Shown: piece after piece, positions 10,761 through 18,619 of the stretch | How positions within the stretch are numbered: position 1 is the first letter of the stretch | Layout of the letters: every line of letters begins with the position of its first letter | NCBI RefSeq assembly: GCF_023283765.1 | Contig: NZ_JAKILG010000032.1 | Location: 1-52,784 of the forward strand | DNA length: 52,784 nt | Direction of reading: 5' to 3' | Source: Shewanella profunda | Lineage (GTDB): Bacteria > Pseudomonadota > Gammaproteobacteria > Enterobacterales > Shewanellaceae | The notes under the pieces: model-generated | The model's database searches: none | What the model was told of the DNA's origin: nothing | Seen by the model: the letters and a program-made list of their open reading frames with translations, nothing else | Position numbers and translations under genes: made by a program

Positions 10761-11216
10761 TTAAGACGCAGGTTTTGCATCGAGAATAGGTTGTAGTTTG
10801 GCTCTCAAACTCGGCGGTATTTGATACCAATTATCCGCGGGGGATTTTAATAAGCCATCATTTGCGAAATAAAACCAGTGTTGGGTTTGGTTAATATCGG
10901 CTATCTGAATGATTAACTCCTGCGGTATATCAGTGGGTTCTGGTGTGATATCTAAAGGTGAAACTCGTATATTTTGCCACGCGTTTGCCCATTCGTTGCA
11001 GTTGAGTACTTTTGTATCACATTGCCAGTCAGATGTTTGTTTATGCAGCCAAAGACCATCGATTTGTAACTGTGAAAGCTGCGCATTTTCATCAAATAAT
11101 CGCTGGGCATCACTCGGGATATGACGGGTTTTATTATCCAGAAATGTGAGTATGGCCACCATAAAAACACAGGCGGCAATAATGATGTTATTCCATTGTT
11201 TACGGGTTAAGGCCAT
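10761..11216 (-). CDS. Conserved-looking hypothetical membrane-anchored protein
   Basis: 151 residues, not recognised. One N-terminal membrane segment ([16 protein letters not shown], about residues 9-24) followed by a ~125-residue region that would lie in the periplasm and is rich in Trp, Gln and Asp ([19 protein letters not shown]). Two nearby cysteines could pair. The ATG at 11216 puts a short charged cytoplasmic tip ([10 protein letters not shown]) before the membrane segment; an in-frame upstream ATG at 11261 would add 15 less convincing residues. It lies 32 bases upstream of mutM and may share its transcript. No function is proposed. Confidence 0.6.
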   Translation of the reverse strand: MALTRKQWNNIIIAACVFMVAILTFLDNKTRHIPSDAQRLFDENAQLSQLQIDGLWLHKQTSDWQCDTKVLNCNEWANAWQNIRVSPLDITPEPTDIPQELIIQIADINQTQHWFYFANDGLLKSPADNWYQIPPSLRAKLQPILDAKPAS

Positions 11217-11314
11217 AGCAAGCGAGCATAAGGATATTGGGCGATGACTTGAGTTTATCACGCTCGAATTGAGATGCTAGCCCTGTGGTGAGTCAGCAAT
11301 GTTATCGCTTACTT

Positions 11315-12298
11315 TTAACCGCCCGTAGCATTCATAAAACGGAGGATTTGTACTTCGTTATTGTCAAAATAATGCTGTTTAGGTTTAAGGTTTATTCCTG
11401 CAAGAATAGCGGCTTTAAGCCTCTCAATATCACCAGGGTATTCGCGGACGATGCTTTTAAGATCAATGGCGTGTTCATTTCCTAAACAGAGTAATAGCTG
11501 GCCTTCGACTGTGACTCGTACGCGGTTACATTCATGGCAAAAGTTATGACTATGGGGTGAGATAAAACCGATATGAATGTGGCTGTCGGCCATAGTGTAA
11601 TAACGTGCTGGGCCACCTGTGCGTTTATTTGAGAGTTGCAGCGGATAGCGAGTGTCAATTATGGATTTCACTTCATCGCTACTACAGTGACGCGCTCGTT
11701 TGCGCTCATCCATTTCGCCTAAAGGCATTTCTTCGATAAAGGCAATATCTAACCCACGTTCACGGCAGAAATCAACTAAATCAAGCACTTCATGGTCATT
11801 TTGTTCTTTTAAAATAACGGCATTGATCTTGATACGTTCAAAGCCTGCGGCAATAGCCGCATCAATTCCTTCTATTACGCGCTCCAACTTTCCATTGCGG
11901 GTTAATTGCGTGAAAAGTTCAGGATTAAGTGTGTCTAAGCTGATGTTGAGACGTTTTAGGCCCGCATCGCGCATAGGTTTTGCAAATTTTGACAGTCTTG
12001 AGCCATTCGTCGTCATAGATAGATCGTTCAGCCCAGGGAGTTTGCCAAGCAGGCTGACAAGCTGATCGCAGTCGGTTCGCACTAAAGGTTCGCCACCCGT
12101 TAGGCGGATTTTGGTCACTCCGAGTTCAGTGAATGCTTGGGCAATCCAAGCTAATTCTTCGAGGTGAAGCACGTGCTCCCTTGGCAGAAAGCAGGGATTT
12201 TCTGTCATACAATATACGCAGCGAAAATCGCAGCGGTCGGTGACAGAAAGACGCAGGTATTCGACCTTACGGCCAAAGGAATCCACTATTAAACTCAT
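11315..12298 (-). CDS. moaA: GTP 3',8-cyclase, molybdenum cofactor step 1
   Basis: 327 residues. A radical-SAM enzyme converting GTP to 3',8-cyclo-GTP, the first step of molybdopterin synthesis (with MoaC). The SAM cluster motif CDFRCVYC is at residues 18-25. The C-terminal cluster cysteines are in FCHECNRVRVTVEGQLLLCLG. The protein ends in the conserved Gly-Gly (NATGG) whose tail contacts the active site. It lies 16 bases after mobB-moeA at the end of a run that also holds tungstate uptake genes. moaB/C/D/E and moaC are not in the window. Confidence 0.97.
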   Translation of the reverse strand: MSLIVDSFGRKVEYLRLSVTDRCDFRCVYCMTENPCFLPREHVLHLEELAWIAQAFTELGVTKIRLTGGEPLVRTDCDQLVSLLGKLPGLNDLSMTTNGSRLSKFAKPMRDAGLKRLNISLDTLNPELFTQLTRNGKLERVIEGIDAAIAAGFERIKINAVILKEQNDHEVLDLVDFCRERGLDIAFIEEMPLGEMDERKRARHCSSDEVKSIIDTRYPLQLSNKRTGGPARYYTMADSHIHIGFISPHSHNFCHECNRVRVTVEGQLLLCLGNEHAIDLKSIVREYPGDIERLKAAILAGINLKPKQHYFDNNEVQILRFMNATGG

Positions 12299-12314
12299 AA
12301 GCGCTCACTCGCTC

Positions 12315-14120
12315 CTAAAGCAGATCCGCAAAGGGCTGAATAAACACAGTTTCGCCTGCATTCACAGTTTCTACTTCATCGCCAATGAGGATAAGGCAGT
12401 TTCCATTAACCATAGAATTGAGCATGCCAGAGCCTTGGTTACCCGTGCTGCGAACGTGCAGTCGCCCATCTTTACCAAGCTGATAAATTCCGCGAATAAA
12501 TTCGGTACGGCCTTCACGGCTACGTAGCGTTTCGTCGCTAATGGCGGGGAATAATGCAGCTTGCCAGTTTACCTCACCAGCTAACTTACGTAGGGCAGGT
12601 TGCACAAATTGCAGGAAGGAGACCATCACTGCGACAGGGTTTCCCGGCAGGCCGAAGAATAGACTGGAACCCACCTTACCAAAGGCGAGTGGGCGACCAG
12701 GACGCATGTTGATCCGCCAGAAATCGATATTGCCTAAGCGGGCGAGTACAGTTTTAATGTAATCCGCATCACCCACAGATACCCCACCTGAGCTAATCAC
12801 AACATCGGCCAGTGTCGCAGCCTTGGCAAGTGTGGCTTCTAGGGCTGCTTCAGAATCTTCAATAATCCCTAAATCTACTACATCACAACCTAAACGCTTC
12901 GCCATCGCTTTGATGGTGAAGCGGTTTGAATCATAGATGCAGTTGGCTTTGAGTGTTTCACCGGGTTGGCTGACTTCATCACCCGTGGAGAATACGGCAA
13001 CGATTGGACGGCGATAAACGCTGACACGATTTAAGCCAAGTGAAGCCAGTAAACCTTGCTCCGCTGCGCTAAGACGAGTGGCTTTGGGTAGGGCGATTTG
13101 GCCCTTAGCAATATCTTCACCCGCAAGGCGAACGTGCTGACCCAATTGAATACTGCCTTCTAAGCTAACGATACCATCGACTTCTTTTGCCAGTTCCCGC
13201 GGTTGCACTGTATTAGCGCCTGCGGGCACAGTGGCGCCTGTCATAATCCGCACAGTTTCGCCGACGTTAAGCGTACTTGAATATTGATGACCGGCAAGCA
13301 CTTCGCCCACTAATGTTAAAGCGGTTGGCATGGGTTCTTGATAGACAAAGGCGTAACCATCCATTGCTGAATTGGTTTGCTGTGGCACATCGACGGGAGA
13401 AATACTATCGATAGCGAGTACGCGGTTGTCTAAAGCGTCTAAGTCAACCTCTTCAACGTCTATCACGGGTGATACATGGGATAAAATCTGCGCTAAACCT
13501 TGGCTTACTGTGAGGTTGTTGTTATTGCCAATGGCACAGTTATCGACTTGAACGATAGGAAGTTTAACGCTAGGGGCTTGCCAGTTTTGGGTATATTCCA
13601 CCACAAAATCAGCTATCTTACTGACATTATTGATATCGAGGCGCTGTAGTTCACTGGGTAACTGGGTTTCATCACAACAGGCGATGGCGAGAATATCCTC
13701 GTCATGGGTATAGATAAAAGGTTTGCCGTGGGCTGCGCGGTGTAATTCAATTTTAGGGAGTGTGAGTTTTTTAAAGCCTTCGACCAATACAATATCCACT
13801 TTGTCGGCTTCAATTTGTTTGAGCAAATGGACTAGCTCAGGATCGCCATCGCGCGCATCTTCAGTCATCAATGCCCAGCGCACATGGGAGGCGACCAGCA
13901 TTTGTCGCGCACCGGCTTTACGCATCTCATAGCTATCTTTGCCGGGAATATCTACATCGAAATTATGGTGAGCATGCTTGATTACGGCTAAACGTAAACC
14001 ACGTTGATTTAATTCAGGGATCAATTGCTTGAGTAAGGTGGTTTTCCCCGTGCCGCTGTAGGCACAAAATCCGAGAACGGGAATAGCGAGCGGATTGACG
14101 AAGGGGTTACTCATTTGCAC
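12315..14120 (-). CDS. mobB-moeA: MobB-MoeA fusion, molybdenum cofactor maturation
   Basis: 601 residues. The first ~190 are MobB, with Walker A motif YSGTGKTTLLKQL at residues 18-30 and VEGFKKLTLPK near 114; MobB is the GTP-binding partner of MobA. From ~200 to 601 is MoeA, molybdopterin molybdotransferase, which inserts the metal into adenylylated molybdopterin: SAMDGYAF, RIMTGATVPAGANTV, STGDEV, SSGGVSVGDADY and GLPGNPVAVMVSF are all family motifs. The two activities act consecutively in cofactor maturation, so the fusion makes biochemical sense and is known in some gammaproteobacteria. It sits 27 bases after mobA and 16 before moaA. Confidence 0.95.
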   Translation of the reverse strand: MQMSNPFVNPLAIPVLGFCAYSGTGKTTLLKQLIPELNQRGLRLAVIKHAHHNFDVDIPGKDSYEMRKAGARQMLVASHVRWALMTEDARDGDPELVHLLKQIEADKVDIVLVEGFKKLTLPKIELHRAAHGKPFIYTHDEDILAIACCDETQLPSELQRLDINNVSKIADFVVEYTQNWQAPSVKLPIVQVDNCAIGNNNNLTVSQGLAQILSHVSPVIDVEEVDLDALDNRVLAIDSISPVDVPQQTNSAMDGYAFVYQEPMPTALTLVGEVLAGHQYSSTLNVGETVRIMTGATVPAGANTVQPRELAKEVDGIVSLEGSIQLGQHVRLAGEDIAKGQIALPKATRLSAAEQGLLASLGLNRVSVYRRPIVAVFSTGDEVSQPGETLKANCIYDSNRFTIKAMAKRLGCDVVDLGIIEDSEAALEATLAKAATLADVVISSGGVSVGDADYIKTVLARLGNIDFWRINMRPGRPLAFGKVGSSLFFGLPGNPVAVMVSFLQFVQPALRKLAGEVNWQAALFPAISDETLRSREGRTEFIRGIYQLGKDGRLHVRSTGNQGSGMLNSMVNGNCLILIGDEVETVNAGETVFIQPFADLL

Positions 14121-14147
14121 CTCTAATTTGAGTTATGTAAGCCTTAA

Positions 14148-14735
14148 CTATGGGTTGTCTAAGGCAAATTGCTGTTTTTCTTCTGGTGTATTGATGTTCA
14201 TAAATGCATTTGGCTGATCAGCAAATGTCGCAACAGCGTAGTTTTGCTCAGCATACCAAAGGAAAATTTTGCGATCCCCTGCTTTGAGGAATGCTTCCAT
14301 CGAATCACGAAGGCTTGGTTTCATCAGCAGCACTACGGGTTGCTCTCGCTCGCCGTCGCTGGCAACCGCCATGTCAGCTCCCTTAGTTTCAATCGCATTT
14401 AACATGCGTTCAACAAGATCCGTCGGCAGTTGAGGGCTGTCACAGGGAACGGTAAGCAGATAATCAGCTTTAGTATGACCCAATGCGGTTAGCATACCCG
14501 CTAAAGGACCGAGAAAACCGCTATGCTCATCACTTATTACCCTAAAACCGAACTCAGCATAACGTGTTTGATTACGATTTGCGTTGATCAGGATCTCCTT
14601 AACCTGAGGTTTTATCCTGTCAATAGTGTGTTTAATCATGGCTTGGCCGTTTAATTCGACTAAGCCTTTATCGTCTCCCCCCATACGGCGGGCCATGCCT
14701 CCTGCGAGAATAACGGCATCAATTTGCAATGACAT
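14148..14735 (-). CDS. mobA: Molybdenum cofactor guanylyltransferase
   Basis: 195 residues. MobA joins GMP from GTP to Mo-molybdopterin to give the guanine dinucleotide form used by DMSO-reductase-family enzymes. The nucleotide-binding loop [16 protein letters not shown] is at residues 10-25, and [16 protein letters not shown] near 92-107 holds the metal-coordinating aspartate. The start overlaps the upstream ATPase gene by 17 bases, so translation is probably coupled. Its position inside a tungstate transporter operon suggests the cofactor is supplied for W or Mo enzymes such as formate dehydrogenases (inference). Confidence 0.95.
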   Translation of the reverse strand: MSLQIDAVILAGGMARRMGGDDKGLVELNGQAMIKHTIDRIKPQVKEILINANRNQTRYAEFGFRVISDEHSGFLGPLAGMLTALGHTKADYLLTVPCDSPQLPTDLVERMLNAIETKGADMAVASDGEREQPVVLLMKPSLRDSMEAFLKAGDRKIFLWYAEQNYAVATFADQPNAFMNINTPEEKQQFALDNP

Positions 14736-15429
14736 ATAGAGCTCCCTGTGCAGAGTGAGAATGGGTCTGTTGATGAGAGATAAGCACCTGTTTGTTTTCT
14801 ATGTGCCATTGCTGTTCACAGATGGCTGTCAAAGCGCAGTTCTGGTGGCTACTGAGTAACATGCCTGCACCTTCCTGTTTTAATTGTTGGATCATTTGCA
14901 GTACTAAAGCTTGGGAGTCCTTGTCCATATTGGAGGTGGGTTCGTCCAGCATTAACAGCTTAGGTTGTAGGATCCAAGCTCGCGCAATCGCGAGTCTTTG
15001 CCTTTCTCCGCCGGAAAGGTTGCTAGCCCTTGCATTTAAGAGCGAGCCTAGCTGCGCCATCTCAGTAGCTTGACCTATGCGTTGTTTCGCCTTGGCTTTC
15101 GTTTCAGAACTGAAATTTAGACCATAGGTGAGATTATATTCCACCGTGCCATCAAACAAATAAGGATGCTGGTGCAGGTATACGGCTTTACCTAACAAGG
15201 GATTACGCTGCCACCATTTGTTTTTTGCAAAACCAAGAGCGTCAATTTGTCCCTTTGTTGGGGGCATTAAGCCCGCCAGAATCTTCATTAATGTTGATTT
15301 ACCTGAGCCATTATCGCCTTGTAGATAAATCACATCTCCTTGACGTAGTTCGAGTAACTCGGCGTTAAAGAGTCGGCGTGAACCAAAGGACATCTCTAAG
15401 TCACGGGCAACGAGTTTGACTTTAGTCAT
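14719..15429 (-). CDS. tupC: Tungstate ABC transporter ATP-binding protein
   Basis: 236 residues. Walker A is [11 protein letters not shown] near residues 38-48, the ABC signature [14 protein letters not shown] near 138-151, Walker [10 protein letters not shown] near 158-166 and the switch histidine in LLSSHQN. It energises uptake through TupB. Its 3' end runs 17 bases into mobA, and its start is 3 bases after the tupB stop. Substrate is assigned from TupA next door, not from this protein. Confidence 0.92.
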   Translation of the reverse strand: MTKVKLVARDLEMSFGSRRLFNAELLELRQGDVIYLQGDNGSGKSTLMKILAGLMPPTKGQIDALGFAKNKWWQRNPLLGKAVYLHQHPYLFDGTVEYNLTYGLNFSSETKAKAKQRIGQATEMAQLGSLLNARASNLSGGERQRLAIARAWILQPKLLMLDEPTSNMDKDSQALVLQMIQQLKQEGAGMLLSSHQNCALTAICEQQWHIENKQVLISHQQTHSHSAQGALYVIAN

Positions 15430-15432
15430 AGC

Positions 15433-16140
15433 TTAATGGCTCCTTGGCATAGCTTTGCCGCGTAAACTACCTAAGGCAAAGTTAAGGATCAAGGCTAAGA
15501 TTAGCAGCACGAGTCCAAGGGCGATAGCTTGGGCGAAATCGCCTTTACTGGTTTCGAGGGCAATGGCTGTTGGGATATTGCGAGTAATGTTCAAAATATT
15601 GCCACCGACCATCATTGAACAGCCAACTTCAGTGAGGATCCGGCTAAAAGCCGCAACAATCGCCAAGAGTAGCGGCATGCGTAACTCGCGACATACCGTC
15701 CATACGGCACGCACCCATGATGCTCCTAAGGTCTGAGAGGTTTCCCAAGCTCTGCGATCAACGCTGGTAAATGCTGCTTGGCTCATGGCGATAAGCACGG
15801 GGGCGCAGATCAACATTTGCCCGAGGATCATCCCCTCCTGAGTAAATAACCACCTTAAATCACCGAGAGGGCCATTTCGGGTGAGTAGCAAATAAACCAG
15901 TAGACCGATAACCACAGTGGGGATAGATTGCAGAGTTTGAACCAAGTTGGTAATTAACCACTTGCCACGAAATGGCGCAAATGCCAGCACAAAGCCGAGC
16001 ACCATAGACGGAATCAAGGTGATCAGTAGTGCCGCGAAAGATACTGAAAACGAGACATAAATGATGGACCAGACTTCGGGGTCCAATGAAAACAGCAGGC
16101 TTAGGGCCTGCTGTAACAGTGCTAGCCAACCGTCGTTCAT
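15433..16140 (-). CDS. tupB: Tungstate ABC transporter permease
   Basis: 235 residues, five or six membrane segments. The EAA loop that docks on the ATPase is visible as WETSQTLGASWVRAVWTVCRELRMPLLLAIV (about residues 131-161), matching ModB/TupB-like permeases. Start ATG overlaps the TupA stop (ATGA), a translational-coupling arrangement. Works as a dimer with TupC in the inner membrane. Confidence 0.93.
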   Translation of the reverse strand: MNDGWLALLQQALSLLFSLDPEVWSIIYVSFSVSFAALLITLIPSMVLGFVLAFAPFRGKWLITNLVQTLQSIPTVVIGLLVYLLLTRNGPLGDLRWLFTQEGMILGQMLICAPVLIAMSQAAFTSVDRRAWETSQTLGASWVRAVWTVCRELRMPLLLAIVAAFSRILTEVGCSMMVGGNILNITRNIPTAIALETSKGDFAQAIALGLVLLILALILNFALGSLRGKAMPRSH

Positions 16141-16949
16141 TCGCTATAGGTTGCCTTGAACAATTGTTCGCCTTCAACTTTGAAGTTGTTGATCATGGTT
16201 TGGCCTTCTTTGCTACTTAACCAGTCACTGAAAGCTTTAGCGCCTTTGTGGTTCAGATCTGGGTATTTAGCTGGGTTGATTAGGATCACTTGGTATGGGT
16301 TTGCTAAGGTTTTTCCACCATCGAAATCGACACTGAGATCCAGTTTAGTTTTATAAGCTACGAATGTGCCACGGTCAGACAGAGTATAACCTTGTAGCTC
16401 GTTTGCCATTAGCAGGGTTTTACCCATACCTTGACCAACGGAAGTATAACCTTTGAAATCAGGCGTGACACCTGCTGCTTTCCATACTTCTAGCTCTTTA
16501 ATGTGAGTGCCTGAATTATCACCACGAGAGATAAAAGGTAAACCTGATTTTGCAATTTTCGTAAAAGCTTCTTCGGCGGTTTTACTTTCACGCAGTTTTG
16601 CGGGGTCGTTTTTAGGGCCTAATACCACAAAATCATTTTCCATGATGCCACGGGGCTCAACACCAAAGCCATCTGCCACAAATTTTGCCTCAGCACTTGG
16701 GGCATGGGTCATCACTAAATCTACGTCCCCTTGCTCACCTAGTTTTAGTGCTTTACCCGTACCAGTTGCGATAACTTGTACTTTATAACCTGATTCAGTT
16801 TCGAATTTAGGTAATAATTCCTTTAACAAACCTGAGTTTTCGGTACTTGTAGTGGTGGCTAGTTTAATAATTTCTGTCGATTGAGCGGGTAAAACAGTGA
16901 GCAAACTGGCGGTAACAACCAGGCCCAATAGTGACTTCATGTTTAGCAT
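16137..16949 (-). CDS. tupA: Tungstate-binding periplasmic protein
   Basis: 270 residues with a signal peptide (about residues 1-25, LLGLVVTASLLTVLPAQS). The oxyanion-binding segments of the TupA family are present: ATTTSTENSGLL just after the signal and SRGDNSGTHIKELE in the middle, plus TSVGQGMGKTLLMANE. TupA binds tungstate with very high affinity and much better than molybdate in studied members. The ATG at 16949 is chosen because AAGGAG precedes it; an ATG 33 bases further upstream has no such site. The promoter region contains a sigma-54 type element about 90 bases upstream, next to a divergent sigma-54 activator gene. Confidence 0.94.
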   Translation of the reverse strand: MLNMKSLLGLVVTASLLTVLPAQSTEIIKLATTTSTENSGLLKELLPKFETESGYKVQVIATGTGKALKLGEQGDVDLVMTHAPSAEAKFVADGFGVEPRGIMENDFVVLGPKNDPAKLRESKTAEEAFTKIAKSGLPFISRGDNSGTHIKELEVWKAAGVTPDFKGYTSVGQGMGKTLLMANELQGYTLSDRGTFVAYKTKLDLSVDFDGGKTLANPYQVILINPAKYPDLNHKGAKAFSDWLSSKEGQTMINNFKVEGEQLFKATYSE

Positions 16950-17035
16950 GGGTACTCCTTGGCGAAAAAAATAGAATTCCAACTCAAATGCCTACTGAGT
17001 TGATGGTTCCATAAATGGTAATGCGTTCGATTGAA

Positions 17036-17052
17036 AGCAAATTAGATGCCAA
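17036..17052 (-). promoter_or_regulatory. Sigma-54 (RpoN) promoter for the tup-mo operon
   Basis: Read on the minus strand the 17 bases are TTGGCATCTAATTTGCT: TTGGCA at -24 and TTGCT at -12, with GG and GC exactly 10 bases apart, the invariant RpoN spacing. The predicted RNA start near 17025 would give a leader of about 76 bases to the tupA ATG. The divergent neighbour encodes a sigma-54 activator with GAFTGA loop. Confidence 0.7.
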
Positions 17053-17128
17053 ACCGATAATTGTACTTTTTGCATCACAAGCCGATCTAAACTGTGAACT
17101 CCGTCTCAGCCTTAACAAATATTCTGCA

Positions 17129-17139
17129 GACAAATTGTC
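17129..17139. promoter_or_regulatory. Candidate upstream activator site (GACAA-A-TTGTC)
   Basis: Inverted repeat GACAA A TTGTC centred about 109 bases upstream of the predicted sigma-54 start, the distance at which RpoN activators usually bind. It lies about 100 bases before the activator gene start, so could also serve autoregulation. Sequence-only proposal. Confidence 0.35.
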
Positions 17140-17235
17140 GCAGCTCATGCTTCTCATGGTTCATAGTGACCTACTTACTTAGTTTCAGTGCTAGAATTAC
17201 TCGCAATTGAGTCAAAATGTCCAGAAGCGAACCCT

Positions 17236-18618
17236 ATGAGCCAGATAGATAATAACCTCAAGCCTCTCCCTTTAGCCGTATCAGTACTTATCGTCGATGA
17301 TGAACCCGGAATGCGGAGTTTTTTAAATAAAGCACTTTCGAAGAAGTTTGCCTTAGTTGAAACCGCTGGCAGTATTGAGGATGCGGAGCAATTACGCAGC
17401 CGCTGCCACTTTGACTTACTGATTGTCGATATCCGTTTGCCCGGTCGTTCCGGGATTGAATGGCATGAAGCTTTAGATGAGCAGGGTCGCCGCTCGGATA
17501 TTATCTTTATGACGGGCTATGCCGATATGGAAGTGGCAATCACTGCGCTGCGTGCGGGAGCCTCTGATTTTATTATGAAGCCTTTCCATCTTGATCAGAT
17601 GATGTCGGCAGTGGATCGCTGCATTGAGCGTCGTCTGCTAAAGCGTGAAAACCTGATGCTTCGCCGTGAGGTTTCTATTGGTTATTCATCGACCATTATT
17701 GGCAGCAGCGAAGCTATGAAGTCGGTAAAACATGTGATAGAACGTGTGGCCCCAACTAATGCCGTTGTGCTTATCCAAGGTGAATCTGGTACAGGTAAAG
17801 AACTGGTCGCAAGACAACTGCATTTACTGAGTGGCCGACAAGGACCATTTGTGCCAGTCAACTGCGGCTCTATTGCCCCTGAGTTGCTCGAAAGTGAGCT
17901 CTTTGGCCATGTTGCTGGTGCATTTACGGGTGCAAAGGGGAACCGAGAGGGTTTGTTTAGTTTTGCCTCTGGCGGCACTATTTTTCTCGATGAAATAGGC
18001 GAAATGCCACTGAAAATGCAAACTGCTCTGCTAAGGGTGTTAGAGCAGAAAGCGATCCGTCCTGTAGGCAGTGAAAAAGAAGTCAATATTGATGTGCGGG
18101 TTATTGCTGCAACCAACCGAACCCTCTTGGAAGAGGTCGATGCTGGGAACTTCCGTCGAGATTTGTATTATCGACTCAATGTGCTCGATATCTTAATTCC
18201 GCCACTAAGGGATCGTCCGGAAGATATAGTGGAGCTAACCCATCACTTTACTCGCCAACTTGCCGCTGAACTTGGCGTGAGGGAAGTCGTCTGGAGCCAT
18301 GAAGATATGGTTAAGCTACAACAGCATGAATGGCCGGGTAATATCCGTGAACTGCGTAATATGATCGAGCGTTGTATTTTACTCGGTAAGCCACCCGCGG
18401 AATATTGGAAACAACAGGTAAAGAGTGAATCTTCAGCTTCCCAAGGTTATCCCTTAGATTGGCCCTTAAAAGATGTAGAAAAACACCATGTCACCAGCGT
18501 GGTAGATTTACATTCTGGTAATAAATCTGCGGCAGCAAGGGACTTAGGTGTTTCCCGTAAGACCTTAGATCGTAAATATAAAGAGTGGTTTGGCTTAAGC
18601 GACGAACAGGAGTCTTAG
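17236..18618 (+). CDS. Sigma-54-dependent response regulator (NtrC family)
   Basis: 460 residues from the ATG at 17236 (a GTG at 17188 would add 16). Receiver domain ~20-130 with phospho-acceptor D65 in LLIVDIRLPG and the conserved lysine in IMKPFH. AAA+ domain ~150-385: Walker A GESGTGKE, GAFTGA loop that contacts sigma-54, Walker B GGTIFLDEIGEMP, sensor GNIRELRNMIERC. C-terminal Fis-type helix-turn-helix SAARDLGVSRKTLDRKYKEW. It is a phosphorylation-controlled RpoN activator. The cognate kinase follows two bases later. The divergent tup operon has a matching promoter and is the most obvious target (inference). Confidence 0.95.
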   Translation: MSQIDNNLKPLPLAVSVLIVDDEPGMRSFLNKALSKKFALVETAGSIEDAEQLRSRCHFDLLIVDIRLPGRSGIEWHEALDEQGRRSDIIFMTGYADMEVAITALRAGASDFIMKPFHLDQMMSAVDRCIERRLLKRENLMLRREVSIGYSSTIIGSSEAMKSVKHVIERVAPTNAVVLIQGESGTGKELVARQLHLLSGRQGPFVPVNCGSIAPELLESELFGHVAGAFTGAKGNREGLFSFASGGTIFLDEIGEMPLKMQTALLRVLEQKAIRPVGSEKEVNIDVRVIAATNRTLLEEVDAGNFRRDLYYRLNVLDILIPPLRDRPEDIVELTHHFTRQLAAELGVREVVWSHEDMVKLQQHEWPGNIRELRNMIERCILLGKPPAEYWKQQVKSESSASQGYPLDWPLKDVEKHHVTSVVDLHSGNKSAAARDLGVSRKTLDRKYKEWFGLSDEQES

Positions 18619-18619
18619 G

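Noticed and set aside
10729..10830. Upstream start of mutM giving 305 residues
   Set aside because: MutM needs proline as second residue at its catalytic N-terminus, which fixes the start at 10728.
17188..17235. GTG start of the sigma-54 regulator
   Set aside because: It adds 16 residues without a receiver-domain pattern; the ATG at 17236 is preferred, although neither has a strong Shine-Dalgarno.
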